A DNA stretch of 32,368 nucleotides from Desulfobacterales bacterium. GTDB taxonomy: Bacteria > Desulfobacterota > Desulfobacteria > Desulfobacterales > ETH-SRB1. Location of the stretch: contig JAUWOS010000007.1 of NCBI GenBank assembly GCA_030611985.1, positions 1 to 32,368 on the forward strand, given 5' to 3'. Positions within the stretch are counted from its first letter, which is position 1, and each line of letters begins with the position of its first letter. The notes under the pieces were generated by a model, which was not told where the DNA came from, ran no database searches, and saw only the letters and a program-made list of their open reading frames with translations. Both the position numbers and the translations under genes were made by a program. This document shows positions 10,435 through 20,141 of the stretch, in pieces.

Positions 10435-10530
10435 TATTATTTATAATAACATAAGAAGTATGATGCTTGGCTCAGGTGGTAAGTTGCGCAAGCTTTTGCA
10501 CTACGGTGCTTTTAAAAGGAAAGCAATAAG

Positions 10531-10764
10531 ATGTCTGGAATGTTAAAGATAACTCTTGTTAAGAGCATGATTGGAAGGCCGGAAAAGCACCGCAGGGTGT
10601 TGCGTGGTATGGGACTGACAAAGCGGGGCAGAACAGTTGAACTTAAAGACGTGCCTTCTGTTCGAGGGATGATTAATAAGGTATCATATCTTGTAAAAGC
10701 CGAAGAGAAGATTGGTGTCGAAGAGAAGATTGGTACCGAGGAGAAGATTGATGAGGTTAAATGA
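10531..10764 (+). CDS. rpmD: 50S ribosomal protein L30 with acidic/lysine repeat C-terminal tail
   Basis: [56 protein letters not shown]; tail [18 protein letters not shown]. Confidence 0.94.
   Translation: MSGMLKITLVKSMIGRPEKHRRVLRGMGLTKRGRTVELKDVPSVRGMINKVSYLVKAEEKIGVEEKIGTEEKIDEVK
10702..10755 (+). repeat. Three 18-bp in-frame tandem repeats at the 3' end of rpmD
   Basis: GAAGAGAAGATTGGTGTC / GAAGAGAAGATTGGTACC / GAGGAGAAGATTGATGAG. Confidence 0.9.
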
Positions 10765-11188
10765 ATTATCGCCGGCAAATGGATCGCGCATGCATCGAAA
10801 ACGGCTGGGACGCGGCGCTGGATCGGGAACAGGCAAGACGTCCGGTAGAGGCACAAAAGGGCATAACAGCCGTTCCGGTGGAGGCGTGAGGCCTGGTTTT
10901 GAAGGTGGTCAGATGCCTATTCATCGTCGTTTACCTAAACGTGGTTTTACAAATATTTTTAAAAAGAATATTAGAATTGTTAATGTGCGCGATCTATCGA
11001 AATTTGAAAGTGGCGATATAGTGGATGAGGTGGCGCTTATTCATATCGGACTTATTAAACAAGGAAGTGATGCTATCAAACTCCTTGGTCATGGCGAGAT
11101 AAAATATCCGCTCACTATCCGTTTAAACATGGTTAGTAAAGGCGCAAGGGAAAAGATTGTCGCTGCCGGCGGAACTGTTGAGATATAG
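10751..11188 (+). CDS. rplO: 50S ribosomal protein L15
   Basis: [66 protein letters not shown]; start at 1st Met inside ORF 10712, overlapping rpmD end. Confidence 0.95.
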   Translation: MRLNELSPANGSRMHRKRLGRGAGSGTGKTSGRGTKGHNSRSGGGVRPGFEGGQMPIHRRLPKRGFTNIFKKNIRIVNVRDLSKFESGDIVDEVALIHIGLIKQGSDAIKLLGHGEIKYPLTIRLNMVSKGAREKIVAAGGTVEI

Positions 11189-11268
11189 AGTCCGGATAAA
11201 TAATTTTACTGCGTTGTGAAATGAATTATCTGAAAATCTATAATTGAAGGATTGGAAAAGGCATAATA

Positions 11269-12585
11269 ATGGTTAACAGCGGGTTTGGTAATGTATTTAA
11301 AATACCTGAGCTGAAAAAAAGAATTCTGTTTACATTGGCATTCCTTTTTGTATATCGTATCGGAGTGCATGTTCCTACGCCGGGCATTGATGCTGTTGCA
11401 CTCGCTTCTTTTTTTGAGCGGTCAAAAGGGACTTTGCTCGGTCTTTTTGACATGTTTTCCGGTGGCGCTTTAGAAAGACTATCTGTCTTTGCTCTCGGTA
11501 TAATGCCTTACATCAGCGCATCTATTATCCTGCAGCTTTTGACAGTGGTTGTGCCGCATCTTGAACGTTTGTCAAAGGAAGGCGAGCAAGGACGTAAAAA
11601 GATTACACAATATACCCGTTACGGTACTGTGGTATTGAGTATTATACAGGGCTTTGGTATTAGTGTCGGTCTTGAGAGTATGAGTTCGCCCGGTGGAGCT
11701 TCAGTGGTTATACATCCCGGCTGGGAATTCAGACTCATGACTGTGATTACTCTGACAGCGGGAACAGCCTTTATTATGTGGTTAGGCGAACAAATTACTG
11801 AGCGCGGTATCGGAAATGGTATTTCTCTTATTATTTTTTCCGGCATTGTGGCCAGGTTGCCAAATGCAATAGCAAATAGTTTCCGTCTGCTTTCAACTGG
11901 AGAAATAGGAATATTTGCCATTCTGATTTTATGCGTGCTTATGTTGCTCGTTGTGGCTTTTATTATATTTGTTGAGCAGGGCCAGAGGCGTATACCTGTT
12001 CAATATGCCAAAAGGATTGTGGGTAGAAGGATGTATGGTGGTCAGAACACACATCTTCCATTGAAGATCAATACATCGGGTGTAATACCACCTATTTTTG
12101 CTTCATCAATTATGATGTTTCCGGCAACCATAGGCAGCTTTATAACAATTTCCTGGTTGCAGAACGTTGTTTCCGCAATAACACCAGGCAGTATTGTATA
12201 TGAGGTCTTATTCGTAGGATTTATATTCTTTTTTTGTTATTTTTATACCGCTGTTACTTTTAACCCTGTTGATGTTGCGGATAACATGAGAAAGAATGGG
12301 GGTTATATTCCTGGTATTCGTCCCGGTAAACGAACAGCAGATTACATTGACAAGGTTTTGACCCGTATTACTCTTGGTGGCGCTATGTATGTTTCAGCAA
12401 TATGTGTGCTTCCATCAATTTTGATATCAAAGTTTAATGTTCCATTTTATTTTGGAGGCACCGCTCTTCTTATAGTTGTGGGAGTTGCAATTGATACTAT
12501 TTCTCAGGTAGAATCTCACATGCTGACCCGACATTATGAAGGCTTTTTAAAAAAGGGTAGAGCCGGCGCTAAGGGTCGATCATAG
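11269..12585 (+). CDS. secY: Protein translocase subunit SecY
   Basis: Multi-pass [80 protein letters not shown]. Confidence 0.97.
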   Translation: MVNSGFGNVFKIPELKKRILFTLAFLFVYRIGVHVPTPGIDAVALASFFERSKGTLLGLFDMFSGGALERLSVFALGIMPYISASIILQLLTVVVPHLERLSKEGEQGRKKITQYTRYGTVVLSIIQGFGISVGLESMSSPGGASVVIHPGWEFRLMTVITLTAGTAFIMWLGEQITERGIGNGISLIIFSGIVARLPNAIANSFRLLSTGEIGIFAILILCVLMLLVVAFIIFVEQGQRRIPVQYAKRIVGRRMYGGQNTHLPLKINTSGVIPPIFASSIMMFPATIGSFITISWLQNVVSAITPGSIVYEVLFVGFIFFFCYFYTAVTFNPVDVADNMRKNGGYIPGIRPGKRTADYIDKVLTRITLGGAMYVSAICVLPSILISKFNVPFYFGGTALLIVVGVAIDTISQVESHMLTRHYEGFLKKGRAGAKGRS

Positions 12586-12619
12586 CAGGTTAATAAAGAG
12601 AGATGGGAATTTAAAAAAT

Positions 12620-12838
12620 ATGCCAAAAGAAGAGGCCATCAAGGTAGAGGGTAAAGTGATTGAGACGTTGCCTAATGCAATGTTTAGAGTTGAGCTTGAA
12701 AATAAGCATCAGGTACTTGCACATATTTCAGGGAAGATGCGTATGCATTTTATTAAAATCCTGCCGGGAGACAAAGTTACAGTTGAACTTTCACCATATG
12801 ATCTTTCTCGTGGTAGAATAACGTACAGGGCAAAGTAA
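12620..12838 (+). CDS. infA: Translation initiation factor IF-1
   Basis: [72 protein letters not shown]. Confidence 0.97.
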   Translation: MPKEEAIKVEGKVIETLPNAMFRVELENKHQVLAHISGKMRMHFIKILPGDKVTVELSPYDLSRGRITYRAK

Positions 12839-13030
12839 GGAACGTGGAAGTAGCTTCCACAACTATGCATCACAGCTTCAGGCTGTCTTTACCAAATCCC
12901 AAAGCCGATTTCAAATCCCAAAAGTATCAAAATACTTGCTATTTCTTCAACTTTTGTGATCTGAGATTGGGCAAATCCGATCTCAGATGCATGCATCTGC
13001 TTGTGGAAGTTAATTCGTCCATGTTTCCAA
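12838..13030 (+). mobile_element. Family A palindromic repeat, full-length copy (~193 bp) between infA and rpmJ
   Basis: Left AGGAACGTGGAAGTAGCTTCC, right GGAAGTTAATTCGTCCATGTTTCC; interior matches the copy at 15157-15353 (CTATGCATCACAGCTTCAGGC, CCCAAAAGTATCAAAATA, CTTCAACTTTTGTGATCTGAGAT). Confidence 0.8.
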
Positions 13031-13070
13031 TAGGTTCGGTTGACTGGATGATTGAAGGAGAATATGCTGA

Positions 13071-13184
13071 ATGAAAGTCAGGGCATCAGTAAAAAAGATA
13101 TGTAGCAAATGTAAAATAATCCGTAGAAAAGGGGTTGTAAGAGTAATCTGCGAAAATAAAAGACACAAACAGAGGCAAGGATAG
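13071..13184 (+). CDS. rpmJ: 50S ribosomal protein L36 (37 aa; missed by ORF track length cutoff)
   Basis: Manual translation [41 protein letters not shown] upstream; correct position between infA and rpsM. Confidence 0.97.
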   Translation: MKVRASVKKICSKCKIIRRKGVVRVICENKRHKQRQG

Positions 13185-13198
13185 AAGGGGGATAAGCT

Positions 13199-13582
13199 TT
13201 GGCAAGAATTGCGGGCGTAGATTTACCTAAGCATAAGCGAATTGAGGTAGCACTTACCTATATTTATGGAATTGGTCATACTGTATCAAAGCGTATACTC
13301 GCAAAAACAGGTATTGATTCTGATACCAAGGCAGATCTGTTGTCAGAATCTGAAATTAGTAGTATTCGCAAGGTAATTGACAGTGAATGCAAAGTGGAAG
13401 GTGAGCTTCGTACGGAAGTTTCCATGAATATCAAAAGATTGATGGATCTTGGAGCTTATCGCGGGCTTCGCCATAGGAAATCACTTCCGGTTCGAGGGCA
13501 AAGAACAAGTACGAATGCACGTACTCGCAAGGGACCGAAAAGATCAGCTGTAAAGAAAAGAGGCGGCATCAAGAAGAAATAA
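13199..13582 (+). CDS. rpsM: 30S ribosomal protein S13
   Basis: TTG start; [26 protein letters not shown]..., [29 protein letters not shown]. Confidence 0.97.
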   Translation: MARIAGVDLPKHKRIEVALTYIYGIGHTVSKRILAKTGIDSDTKADLLSESEISSIRKVIDSECKVEGELRTEVSMNIKRLMDLGAYRGLRHRKSLPVRGQRTSTNARTRKGPKRSAVKKRGGIKKK

Positions 13583-13828
13583 TTAGAGTAATAGTTGTCA
13601 TGTTTCACAAAAGATCAAAAAGTATAGCTTACGCTTTTTTGTTTATATAACATGCGCTTGCTGACAGATTATGATTAGAAAGCAAGTTTTTTGGTTTTTA
13701 TTTTCCTGTTTTAAAATACTCGTAAGTTGTATAAGGTGCAAACTGACAAATAAAGGACGCCTTGCAGTTCATTACTTTTAAACCACATCTCGCTGCTCGC
13801 AATCTGATAGCAAATAGAGGTATTACAT

Positions 13829-14215
13829 ATGGCAAAAAAGACCCGTACCAAAAAGAAAGAAAAAAAGAATATACCGAATGGAGTAGTGCATATTCAGTCT
13901 ACTTTTAACAATACGATAATTACCATTACAGATCATGCCGGTAATGTTGTGGCATGGTCAAGTTCCGGTGTTCAGGGCTTTAAGGGATCGCGAAAAAGTA
14001 CCCCGTTTGCCGCCCAGCTTGCAGCTGAAGATGCCGCAAAAAAGGCAATGGATCATGGAATGAAAAATGTAGAGGTGTATGTTAAAGGCCCGGGAGCTGG
14101 TAGGGAATCAGCGCTTCGATCATTGCAGGCCGTGGGGTTTAACGTTATGATAATTAAGGATGTGACTCCTATTCCGCATAATGGTTGCCGACCGCCAAAA
14201 AGACGCAGGGTGTAG
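13829..14215 (+). CDS. rpsK: 30S ribosomal protein S11
   Basis: [53 protein letters not shown]...[15 protein letters not shown]. Confidence 0.97.
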   Translation: MAKKTRTKKKEKKNIPNGVVHIQSTFNNTIITITDHAGNVVAWSSSGVQGFKGSRKSTPFAAQLAAEDAAKKAMDHGMKNVEVYVKGPGAGRESALRSLQAVGFNVMIIKDVTPIPHNGCRPPKRRRV

Positions 14216-14344
14216 AAATTACAGGCTTTTCGGACATCCTTCATAACAGATAGCGGCTAAAAGCTAACCGCACAGGTCGAATTAATTTAGCTTCAAGATA
14301 TTTTTCAAATGATCAATGACAAATGACCAATATTGGAGGAGAAC

Positions 14345-14974
14345 TTGGCACGATATACAGGTTCAGTTTGTCGGCTATGCCGACGTGAAAATTTAAAGTT
14401 GTTTCTTAAGGGCGATCGCTGTTATTCTGATAAGTGTGCTTTTGATCGACGTGGTTATCCACCCGGTCAGCACGGTCAACGTCGTGGAAGAAAAAGTTCT
14501 GATTATGGCATACAGCTTCGCGAAAAACAGAAGGTAAAACGCATGTATGGTCTTTCCGAAAAGCAGTTTCGATTGTTTTTTAAAAGAGCGGATCGTCAAA
14601 AGGGTATAACTGGAATTAATCTTCTTATGTTGTTGGAATACAGGCTTGATAATGTGATTTATCGTTTGGGTTTTGTTAATTCTCGAGCTCAAGGTCGCCA
14701 ACTTGTAAAGCATAATCACTTTCTTGTTAATGGAAGAAAGGTTAACATTCCGTCGTATATGATAAAGTTGGGTGATGTTATTGAAGTTCGGGAAAAAAGC
14801 CGTAATGTACAGGCTATAGGGGATTCACTGGATGCTGTGGTGCGAAGAGGTGTTCCGCAGTGGCTTGATTTGGAGAAAGAAAACTCGAAGGGAATAGTAA
14901 AAGCTTTGCCGGTTCGCGAAGATATTACTATGCCTATCCAGGAACAGCTTATAGTAGAACTTTATTCCAAGTAA
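14345..14974 (+). CDS. rpsD: 30S ribosomal protein S4 (Cys-containing form)
   Basis: TTG start after [70 protein letters not shown]. Confidence 0.96.
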   Translation: MARYTGSVCRLCRRENLKLFLKGDRCYSDKCAFDRRGYPPGQHGQRRGRKSSDYGIQLREKQKVKRMYGLSEKQFRLFFKRADRQKGITGINLLMLLEYRLDNVIYRLGFVNSRAQGRQLVKHNHFLVNGRKVNIPSYMIKLGDVIEVREKSRNVQAIGDSLDAVVRRGVPQWLDLEKENSKGIVKALPVREDITMPIQEQLIVELYSK

Positions 14975-15014
14975 ATAATGATGTACCTGTAAAAAAGACT
15001 TTGAGTGAGCCCTT

Positions 15015-15072
15015 AGAAACGTGGACGAAATAACTTCCTCAACTATGCATCATTGCTTCAGGCTGTCTTTGT
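15015..15072 (+). repeat. Family A left-end fragment in rpsD-rpoA spacer
   Basis: TTAGAAACGTGGACGAAATAACTTCCTCAACTATGCATCATTGCTTCAGGCTGTCTTTG, matching the left ends of the copies at 12838 and 15157. Confidence 0.8.
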
Positions 15073-15156
15073 TTGACCTATCCGCAACGCCTGAATATGA
15101 CAAAGTTGCGTTGTTATTTCGTTATTACAAAGGCATAGTGAAAGTTGGACATGCTT

Positions 15157-15353
15157 AGGAACGTGGACGAAATAACTTCCGCAACTATGCATCACAGCTT
15201 CAGGCCATATTTGACCAATCTCAAATCCCAAAAGTATCAAAATAGCCTTGCTATTCCTTCAACTTTTGTGATCTGAGATCAGATTTGAGATTTGGCAAAT
15301 CCGACCCAAATCTATACATCTATCTGGAAAGTTGCTTTCATCCACGCTTCCAA
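15157..15353 (+). mobile_element. Family A palindromic repeat, full-length copy (~197 bp) immediately upstream of rpoA
   Basis: Left AGGAACGTGGACGAAATAACTTCC, right GGAAAGTTGCTTTCATCCACGCTTCC; internal arms CCAATCTCAAATC/GATTTGAGATTTGG and CAAAAGT/ACTTTTG. Confidence 0.8.
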
Positions 15354-15370
15354 CAATCTGCAATGGAGAT

Positions 15371-16399
15371 ATGAGAATGTCATCAAATGAACTTATGTAT
15401 ATGAACTGGCAAGAAATGATAAAGCCGGAAAAGGTTCAGATCGACTTTATGAAATCATCTTATGGCAAGTTCGTTTGCGAACCTCTCGAAAGGGGTTTTG
15501 GCGTGACAATCGGGAATTCTTTAAGACGGATAATACTTTCTTCTCTTTATGGAGCCGCAATAGTTTCTGTAAGGTTTGATGCTGTGATGCATGAATTCAG
15601 CGTTATTCCAGGTGTGCTTGAAGATGTTTCTGAAATCATTCTTAATTTAAAAGAGGTACGTTTAAAGATTTCCGATTCTGAACCAAAAACGATATGCATT
15701 GATGTGAGCGGAGAACGCAATGTTACTGCTCGTGATATAATAAGTGTTGATGGAAAATGTGAGGTATTAAATCCGGACTTGCATATTGCAACTCTCTCGG
15801 ACAAAGTAAGCTTGAAAATGACCATGATCGTCAAGGTTGGGAAAGGGTATTCATTATCTGAGGCAAATAAGGATGAAGATGCGCCGATAGGCACAATACC
15901 GATAGATGCTATATTCTCACCAATTAAACGTGTAAGCTATGTCATTGGTAATGCTCGCGTGAGTCAGAGGACCGACTATGATAAGCTTACCATGGAGGTA
16001 TGGACGGATGGGAGTGTTTTTCCCGAGGATGCCATTGCTTATGCTGCCAAGATATTAAAAGAGCAGATGGCTATTTTTATTAATTTTGATGAACATCTTG
16101 AACCCGAGTCTCAGCAAAAGTTAGATGAAGTGCATGAGCCCAAGTTTAATGAAAATCTTTACAGAAGCGTTGAAGAGCTTGAGCTTTCTGTGCGTAGCGC
16201 CAATTGTCTTAAAAATGCTGATATACTCAAGCTTTATCAATTGGTAAGCAGAACAGAAGCGGAGATGCTTAAAACCAAGAACTTTGGAAGAAAGTCTTTA
16301 AATGAGATTAAAGAAGTATTGAGCGAAATGGACCTTTCGCTTGGGATGAAGGTTGAGGGTTTTGTGCCTCCCGAGGAAGACGGAGAGGAGGAGGAGTAA
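15371..16399 (+). CDS. rpoA: DNA-directed RNA polymerase subunit alpha
   Basis: MRMSSNELMYMNWQEMIKPEKVQ..., EPLERGFGVTIGNSLRRIILSSLYGAA, alpha-CTD SVRSANCLKNADILKLYQLVSRTEAEMLKTKNFGRKSLNEIKEVLSEM; GGAG before 15371. Confidence 0.96.
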   Translation: MRMSSNELMYMNWQEMIKPEKVQIDFMKSSYGKFVCEPLERGFGVTIGNSLRRIILSSLYGAAIVSVRFDAVMHEFSVIPGVLEDVSEIILNLKEVRLKISDSEPKTICIDVSGERNVTARDIISVDGKCEVLNPDLHIATLSDKVSLKMTMIVKVGKGYSLSEANKDEDAPIGTIPIDAIFSPIKRVSYVIGNARVSQRTDYDKLTMEVWTDGSVFPEDAIAYAAKILKEQMAIFINFDEHLEPESQQKLDEVHEPKFNENLYRSVEELELSVRSANCLKNADILKLYQLVSRTEAEMLKTKNFGRKSLNEIKEVLSEMDLSLGMKVEGFVPPEEDGEEEE

Positions 16400-16405
16400 C
16401 TTGCT

Positions 16406-16864
16406 ATGAGACATCGAAAAGCTGGTTTAAAGTTAAATCGAACAAGTAGTCACAGGAATGCCATGTTCAGGAATATGGTTACCTCTTTGTTCAAATATGA
16501 GCGTATTCGCACTACAGATATCAAGGCAAAGGGTTTAAGGCGCTGGGCAGACCATTTGATTACTCTGGCTAAGCGTGGAGATCTTCATGCCATGCGCCAG
16601 GCGCTTTCAATAGTAAGGGAAAAAGATGTTGTTTATAAGCTGTTTGATGAGGCTGCTGAACGGTTTGGTTCTATATCAGGAGGTTATACCAGGATTGTTA
16701 AGATAGGAAGACGTCCGGGTGATGCAGCCCTTATTTCTTTGGTTGAGCTTGTAGCTTTGGAAAAGAGCAAAAAGAAGAAGATTAAAGCTAAACAAAGCGA
16801 TAGCACGGAAAAGAAAACAAAGGAAAAACCTGTCGAGTCTGCAGCTTCACAATTGGTTGAGTAA
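16406..16864 (+). CDS. rplQ: 50S ribosomal protein L17 with basic/acidic C-terminal extension
   Basis: [67 protein letters not shown]. Confidence 0.96.
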   Translation: MRHRKAGLKLNRTSSHRNAMFRNMVTSLFKYERIRTTDIKAKGLRRWADHLITLAKRGDLHAMRQALSIVREKDVVYKLFDEAAERFGSISGGYTRIVKIGRRPGDAALISLVELVALEKSKKKKIKAKQSDSTEKKTKEKPVESAASQLVE

Positions 16865-16866
16865 TT

Positions 16867-17290
16867 AGGAACGTGGACGAATTAACTTCCGCAAGCAGGC
16901 ATCACAGTTTCAGCTATTTTCAAATTTTATCACCTTAAAGCCGGAATGACGATAGCGCCAAATTGTTACGTTTTGTTTTTTCGATTATCAATGTTCTATT
17001 TTGGTTACACTCAAATCATAAAACAATTTCACGCAAAGGCGTAAAAGTTCTTCCGGCAATTTCCAGCCCGAATCAATTTAACTATTGGCATTTACAGTAT
17101 TTAGTGAGACCGGGAACTATCAAAGCTTTCCTTTTTTTTGCGCCTTAGCGCCTTTGCGTGAGGTTTTTTAAAGGTATAAACTGGCAAATGAAGGATGCCC
17201 AACCTCAGCCAACTTTTGTGATCTGAGATCAAACGAATCCAACCAAAATCTATGCGCCTGCCCGGTGAAGTTCTTTCGCCCACGTTCCTT
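16867..17290 (+). mobile_element. Composite family A element (424 bp) with nested insert(s), rplQ 3' end to rnz 3' end
   Basis: Left AGGAACGTGGACGAATTAACTTCC; right CAACTTTTGTGATCTGAGATC...ATGCGCCTGCCCGGTGAAGTTCTTTCGCCCACGTTCCTT; interior has inverted CACGCAAAGGCG (17030-17041) / CGCCTTTGCGTG (17149-17160). Confidence 0.7.
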
Positions 17291-18344
17291 GTATCAATAA
17301 AGTGTTTTCTGTGTCTTCTGTGAGAGATCGTTGCTGTTTTGTTTCTGTCTGATTTTCAAAAGCATCTCTTGCTTCTTTTTCCAAAAGGTACTCTTTGCCT
17401 ATATATCTTGGCGAGAAATGAAAAAGTGTGAATCGCTTTACCATGGCTTTGCCTGCTATGCTGCCGGCCTGCCTGGCGGTTAGATGATATTTTCTTTTGG
17501 CAATATCTCTGTCTTTTTCCAGAAATACAGCTTCTATGAAAAGATGATCCGAATCTTTTGCAAACTCAACAATCTTTTCTGCGTTTGATTTACTATACAC
17601 CACATCTGTAATATATGTAATCTTCTGACCTGGAGTTATAAGGGCAATCCTGCTTGCAAGATTGCCCAGGATGAATTTTTTTTTATTTTTCTTCCCAAAG
17701 TTAATTTCAAAATTTGAGTCAGAAGCTTTATGGCTATATAAAGCTTCTTTGAATTCTTTAAGCCAGGGGCCTGTTTCAAGTCCAAGAGCAATAGCTCTGT
17801 CTTTTATTATATTGACATGAAATCGTTCTTTTATAGTAAATCCCAGGCAGGGGATACTGTGATTAAGTATCACGGCAGAAACACACAGCGCTGGTTCGTT
17901 GATAAGAATGCCGTTAAAAGAGTGTTTTACAGCCTCTTTGGTCGGGAGAAACTTGCGTTGGCATATGTATTGTTGAGTAATTAAATGTTCTGGATGTACC
18001 TCGGTTGCATGCAAGACAAATTGGTTGTTGAAATTTTCTACAAGGTTCCATGAGTATCCTGCGAGTTTTCCCTCAATATTTTTTATAAAGCCTTCAGGGC
18101 CGTATATATAAAGATTTTTTTGCCGGCCAAGCAGCAAGCGCAGCAATCTGTCAAAACCGACAAAATGATCCATGTGGGTATGGGTAATAAAAACGTGGCT
18201 TATTTTAAGGATGTCTCTGGATGAAAGTGAATAAATGTCACCTAAGTCGAAAATCAGAGCACGTTTTTCAAAAAGAAAAGAGATGAATAGGCCAGGATCA
18301 TCAAATGGTCCGTTGATCAGGCTTGGATGAAAGGAGGGGCGCAT
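17250..18344 (-). CDS. RNase Z-like metallo-beta-lactamase-fold hydrolase
   Basis: HVFITHTHMDHFVGFDRLLRLLLGRQ (HxHxDH motif with RNase Z-like context), C-terminal FHFSPRY; last ~13 codons lie in the family A repeat. Confidence 0.85.
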   Translation of the reverse strand: MRPSFHPSLINGPFDDPGLFISFLFEKRALIFDLGDIYSLSSRDILKISHVFITHTHMDHFVGFDRLLRLLLGRQKNLYIYGPEGFIKNIEGKLAGYSWNLVENFNNQFVLHATEVHPEHLITQQYICQRKFLPTKEAVKHSFNGILINEPALCVSAVILNHSIPCLGFTIKERFHVNIIKDRAIALGLETGPWLKEFKEALYSHKASDSNFEINFGKKNKKKFILGNLASRIALITPGQKITYITDVVYSKSNAEKIVEFAKDSDHLFIEAVFLEKDRDIAKRKYHLTARQAGSIAGKAMVKRFTLFHFSPRYIGKEYLLEKEARDAFENQTETKQQRSLTEDTENTLLIQGTWAKELHRAGA

Positions 18345-18395
18345 TATTTCAGATTTCTCCTTCCAGTCTTGTGAAATAAATTATCTAAAAATTTG

Positions 18396-18430
18396 AAGGA
18401 ACATGGATAAAATAACTTCACCAACTATTC
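18396..18430. repeat. Family A left-end fragment upstream of rnz
   Basis: AAGGAACATGGATAAAATAACTTCACCAACTATTC. Confidence 0.65.
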
Positions 18431-18467
18431 TCGCATGAAAGATGCCAAATTTAAAAGATGCCAAAAT

Positions 18468-18884
18468 TTATACAAATTTTATCACCTGTTGATTTATACA
18501 GATATATATATCTTCGTCAGAACCGAAGATATCAACTGTATCTTTGTGATTTATAAGCTGTTCTATAACAAAAGATGTAACGTAGATGCTTACAACATGA
18601 GGATGAGGCATAATGTGTCTGAAAGGCGCAATCTGATAATCTATATCGAAATCTTCGGCAGCGGCCAGCTTTTCGAGACACTTTTTTAGCTGCTCTTCAA
18701 GACTATTTTTGCTGGTGGTTTCCACGAGATTGCTTTCAATGAGCTTCATGGAGATAGCATTGCAAAGCGGATCAATACAATCTTTTACAGCGTTTATTGC
18801 CTTTTTTCGTGCATATTCATTTGAAGATTCGATTCTTGACAGAATTGTTGATTCGCGTGTTAGTGGTCGAAATGTTTTAGCCAT
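18468..18884 (-). CDS. Hypothetical protein (138 aa)
   Basis: Long open frame, plausible soluble protein composition (MAKTFRPLTRESTILSRIESSNEYARKKAINAVKDCIDPLCNAIS...), same strand as rnz; family not recognised. Confidence 0.6.
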   Translation of the reverse strand: MAKTFRPLTRESTILSRIESSNEYARKKAINAVKDCIDPLCNAISMKLIESNLVETTSKNSLEEQLKKCLEKLAAAEDFDIDYQIAPFRHIMPHPHVVSIYVTSFVIEQLINHKDTVDIFGSDEDIYICINQQVIKFV

Positions 18885-19080
18885 GGATTTAGCCTTTTTT
18901 GGAGAAACAGTTATATGGTTGATTGGAACTGATTTTCAGGCGGTCATAATAATGACAAGCGAATTTGATTGCAAGAAAAATGTTTGGTTTTCACGGAAAA
19001 GACGATTTTTTTTGTATCATAAATTATTTTTTTGTGAACCCTGTATTAAGGATACCAAATTATTTATCTGAAAAGTTTAT

Positions 19081-19229
19081 AGAATACTCTACAGTCCTAA
19101 GTTCTCCAAAGTTTCTGAACCATAATCCGATAACCCATTGAAATCATTGGTTCCGGAAATCTTTCTTTAATTTTGTCGCTATTAATGATTTCAATGGGTT
19201 ACGAAAACTTAGGACCGTCGAGTAGAATA
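19081..19229. repeat. Large nested palindrome upstream of slipin gene
   Basis: AGAATACTCTACAGTCCTAAGTT / AACTTAGGACCGTCGAGTAGAAT outer arms; AACCCATTGAAATCATT (19132-19148) / AATGATTTCAATGGGTT (19184-19200) perfect 17-bp inner arms. Confidence 0.9.
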
Positions 19230-19367
19230 CCAAAAAAGAAATAAGAAAAGAGTATTGAATGATCAAGTCTGTGTTTGACTATTCTGGTGTTTTTTGATAA
19301 ATATGAATAAAAAGCAATTTCACAAATCAACAATCAACAATCAACAATCAACTCAAGGAGATGAGAT

Positions 19368-20141
19368 ATGATTACTACAATTGCCATGGTTGTACTCGTT
19401 GTTTTTTTTCTATCCTCAGCCATACGAATCTTAAATGAATATGAACGCGGGGTGATATTCAGACTGGGGCGCGTTATAAAGGCAAAAGGACCTGGTCTGA
19501 TCATACTTGTTCCGATTGTAGATAAAATGGTAAAGGTAAGCCTGCGTCTTGTAGCAATGGACGTGGAGCCACAGGATGTTATTACAAGAGACAATGTTTC
19601 TGTGAAAGTAAATGCCGTCATTTATTTCAGAGTGATAGATTCTGTAAAAGCTATAATTGAGGTAGAAAATTACAGCTACGCAATGTCTCAATTAGCTCAG
19701 ACAACTCTGAGGAGCGTTTGCGGTCAGGCGGAATTGGATGAACTTTTATCTGCAAGAGAAAAAATTAATTCTCAGCTTCAGGAGATACTTGATGCCCATA
19801 CGGACCCATGGGGCATAAAGGTCGCAACTGTGGAACTTAAGCATATTGATCTTCCTCAGGAAATGCAGCGGTCTATGGCCAAACAGGCCGAGGCGGAAAG
19901 AGAGCGTCGCGCCAAAGTTATCAATGCAGACGGCGAATTTCAGGCTTCAGCAAAGCTTGCTGAAGCAGCGGACATTTTTCAATCCCATCCTATGGCGTTG
20001 CAGTTGAGATATCTCCAGACAATGCGCGAGATATCGGCCGAGAATAATACGACAACTATCTTTCCGTTTCCGATGGATCTTGTTAAGCCTTTTTTGAATG
20101 CTATGAATAAAGAAGACAAAGATTTAAGGAGTAAGGAGTAA
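19368..20141 (+). CDS. Slipin / stomatin-like SPFH-band 7 membrane protein
   Basis: [70 protein letters not shown]...[27 protein letters not shown]...[36 protein letters not shown]. Confidence 0.93.
   Translation: MITTIAMVVLVVFFLSSAIRILNEYERGVIFRLGRVIKAKGPGLIILVPIVDKMVKVSLRLVAMDVEPQDVITRDNVSVKVNAVIYFRVIDSVKAIIEVENYSYAMSQLAQTTLRSVCGQAELDELLSAREKINSQLQEILDAHTDPWGIKVATVELKHIDLPQEMQRSMAKQAEAERERRAKVINADGEFQASAKLAEAADIFQSHPMALQLRYLQTMREISAENNTTTIFPFPMDLVKPFLNAMNKEDKDLRSKE

Noticed and set aside
12844-13074. 76-aa + strand ORF between infA and rpmJ
   Set aside because: Lies almost wholly in a full-length family A repeat; no recognisable domain; rpmJ is in another frame.
13608-13640. Possible terminator AAAAAGTATAGCTTACGCTTTTTT after rpsM
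   Set aside because: Stem is weak and AT-only at the base; termination between rpsM and rpsK is not otherwise supported.
15058-15240. 60-aa minus ORF (CGSYFVHVP...)
   Set aside because: Translation of family A repeat; the same CGSYFVHVP peptide appears in ORF 20194-20403 for the same reason.
16963-17148. 61-aa + ORF
   Set aside because: Inside the composite repeat; its LFWLHS peptide recurs in ORF 20194-20403 because of a shared repeat.
18709-19071. 120-aa + ORF
   Set aside because: Antisense to the better-formed 138-aa minus ORF and running into AT-rich noncoding DNA.
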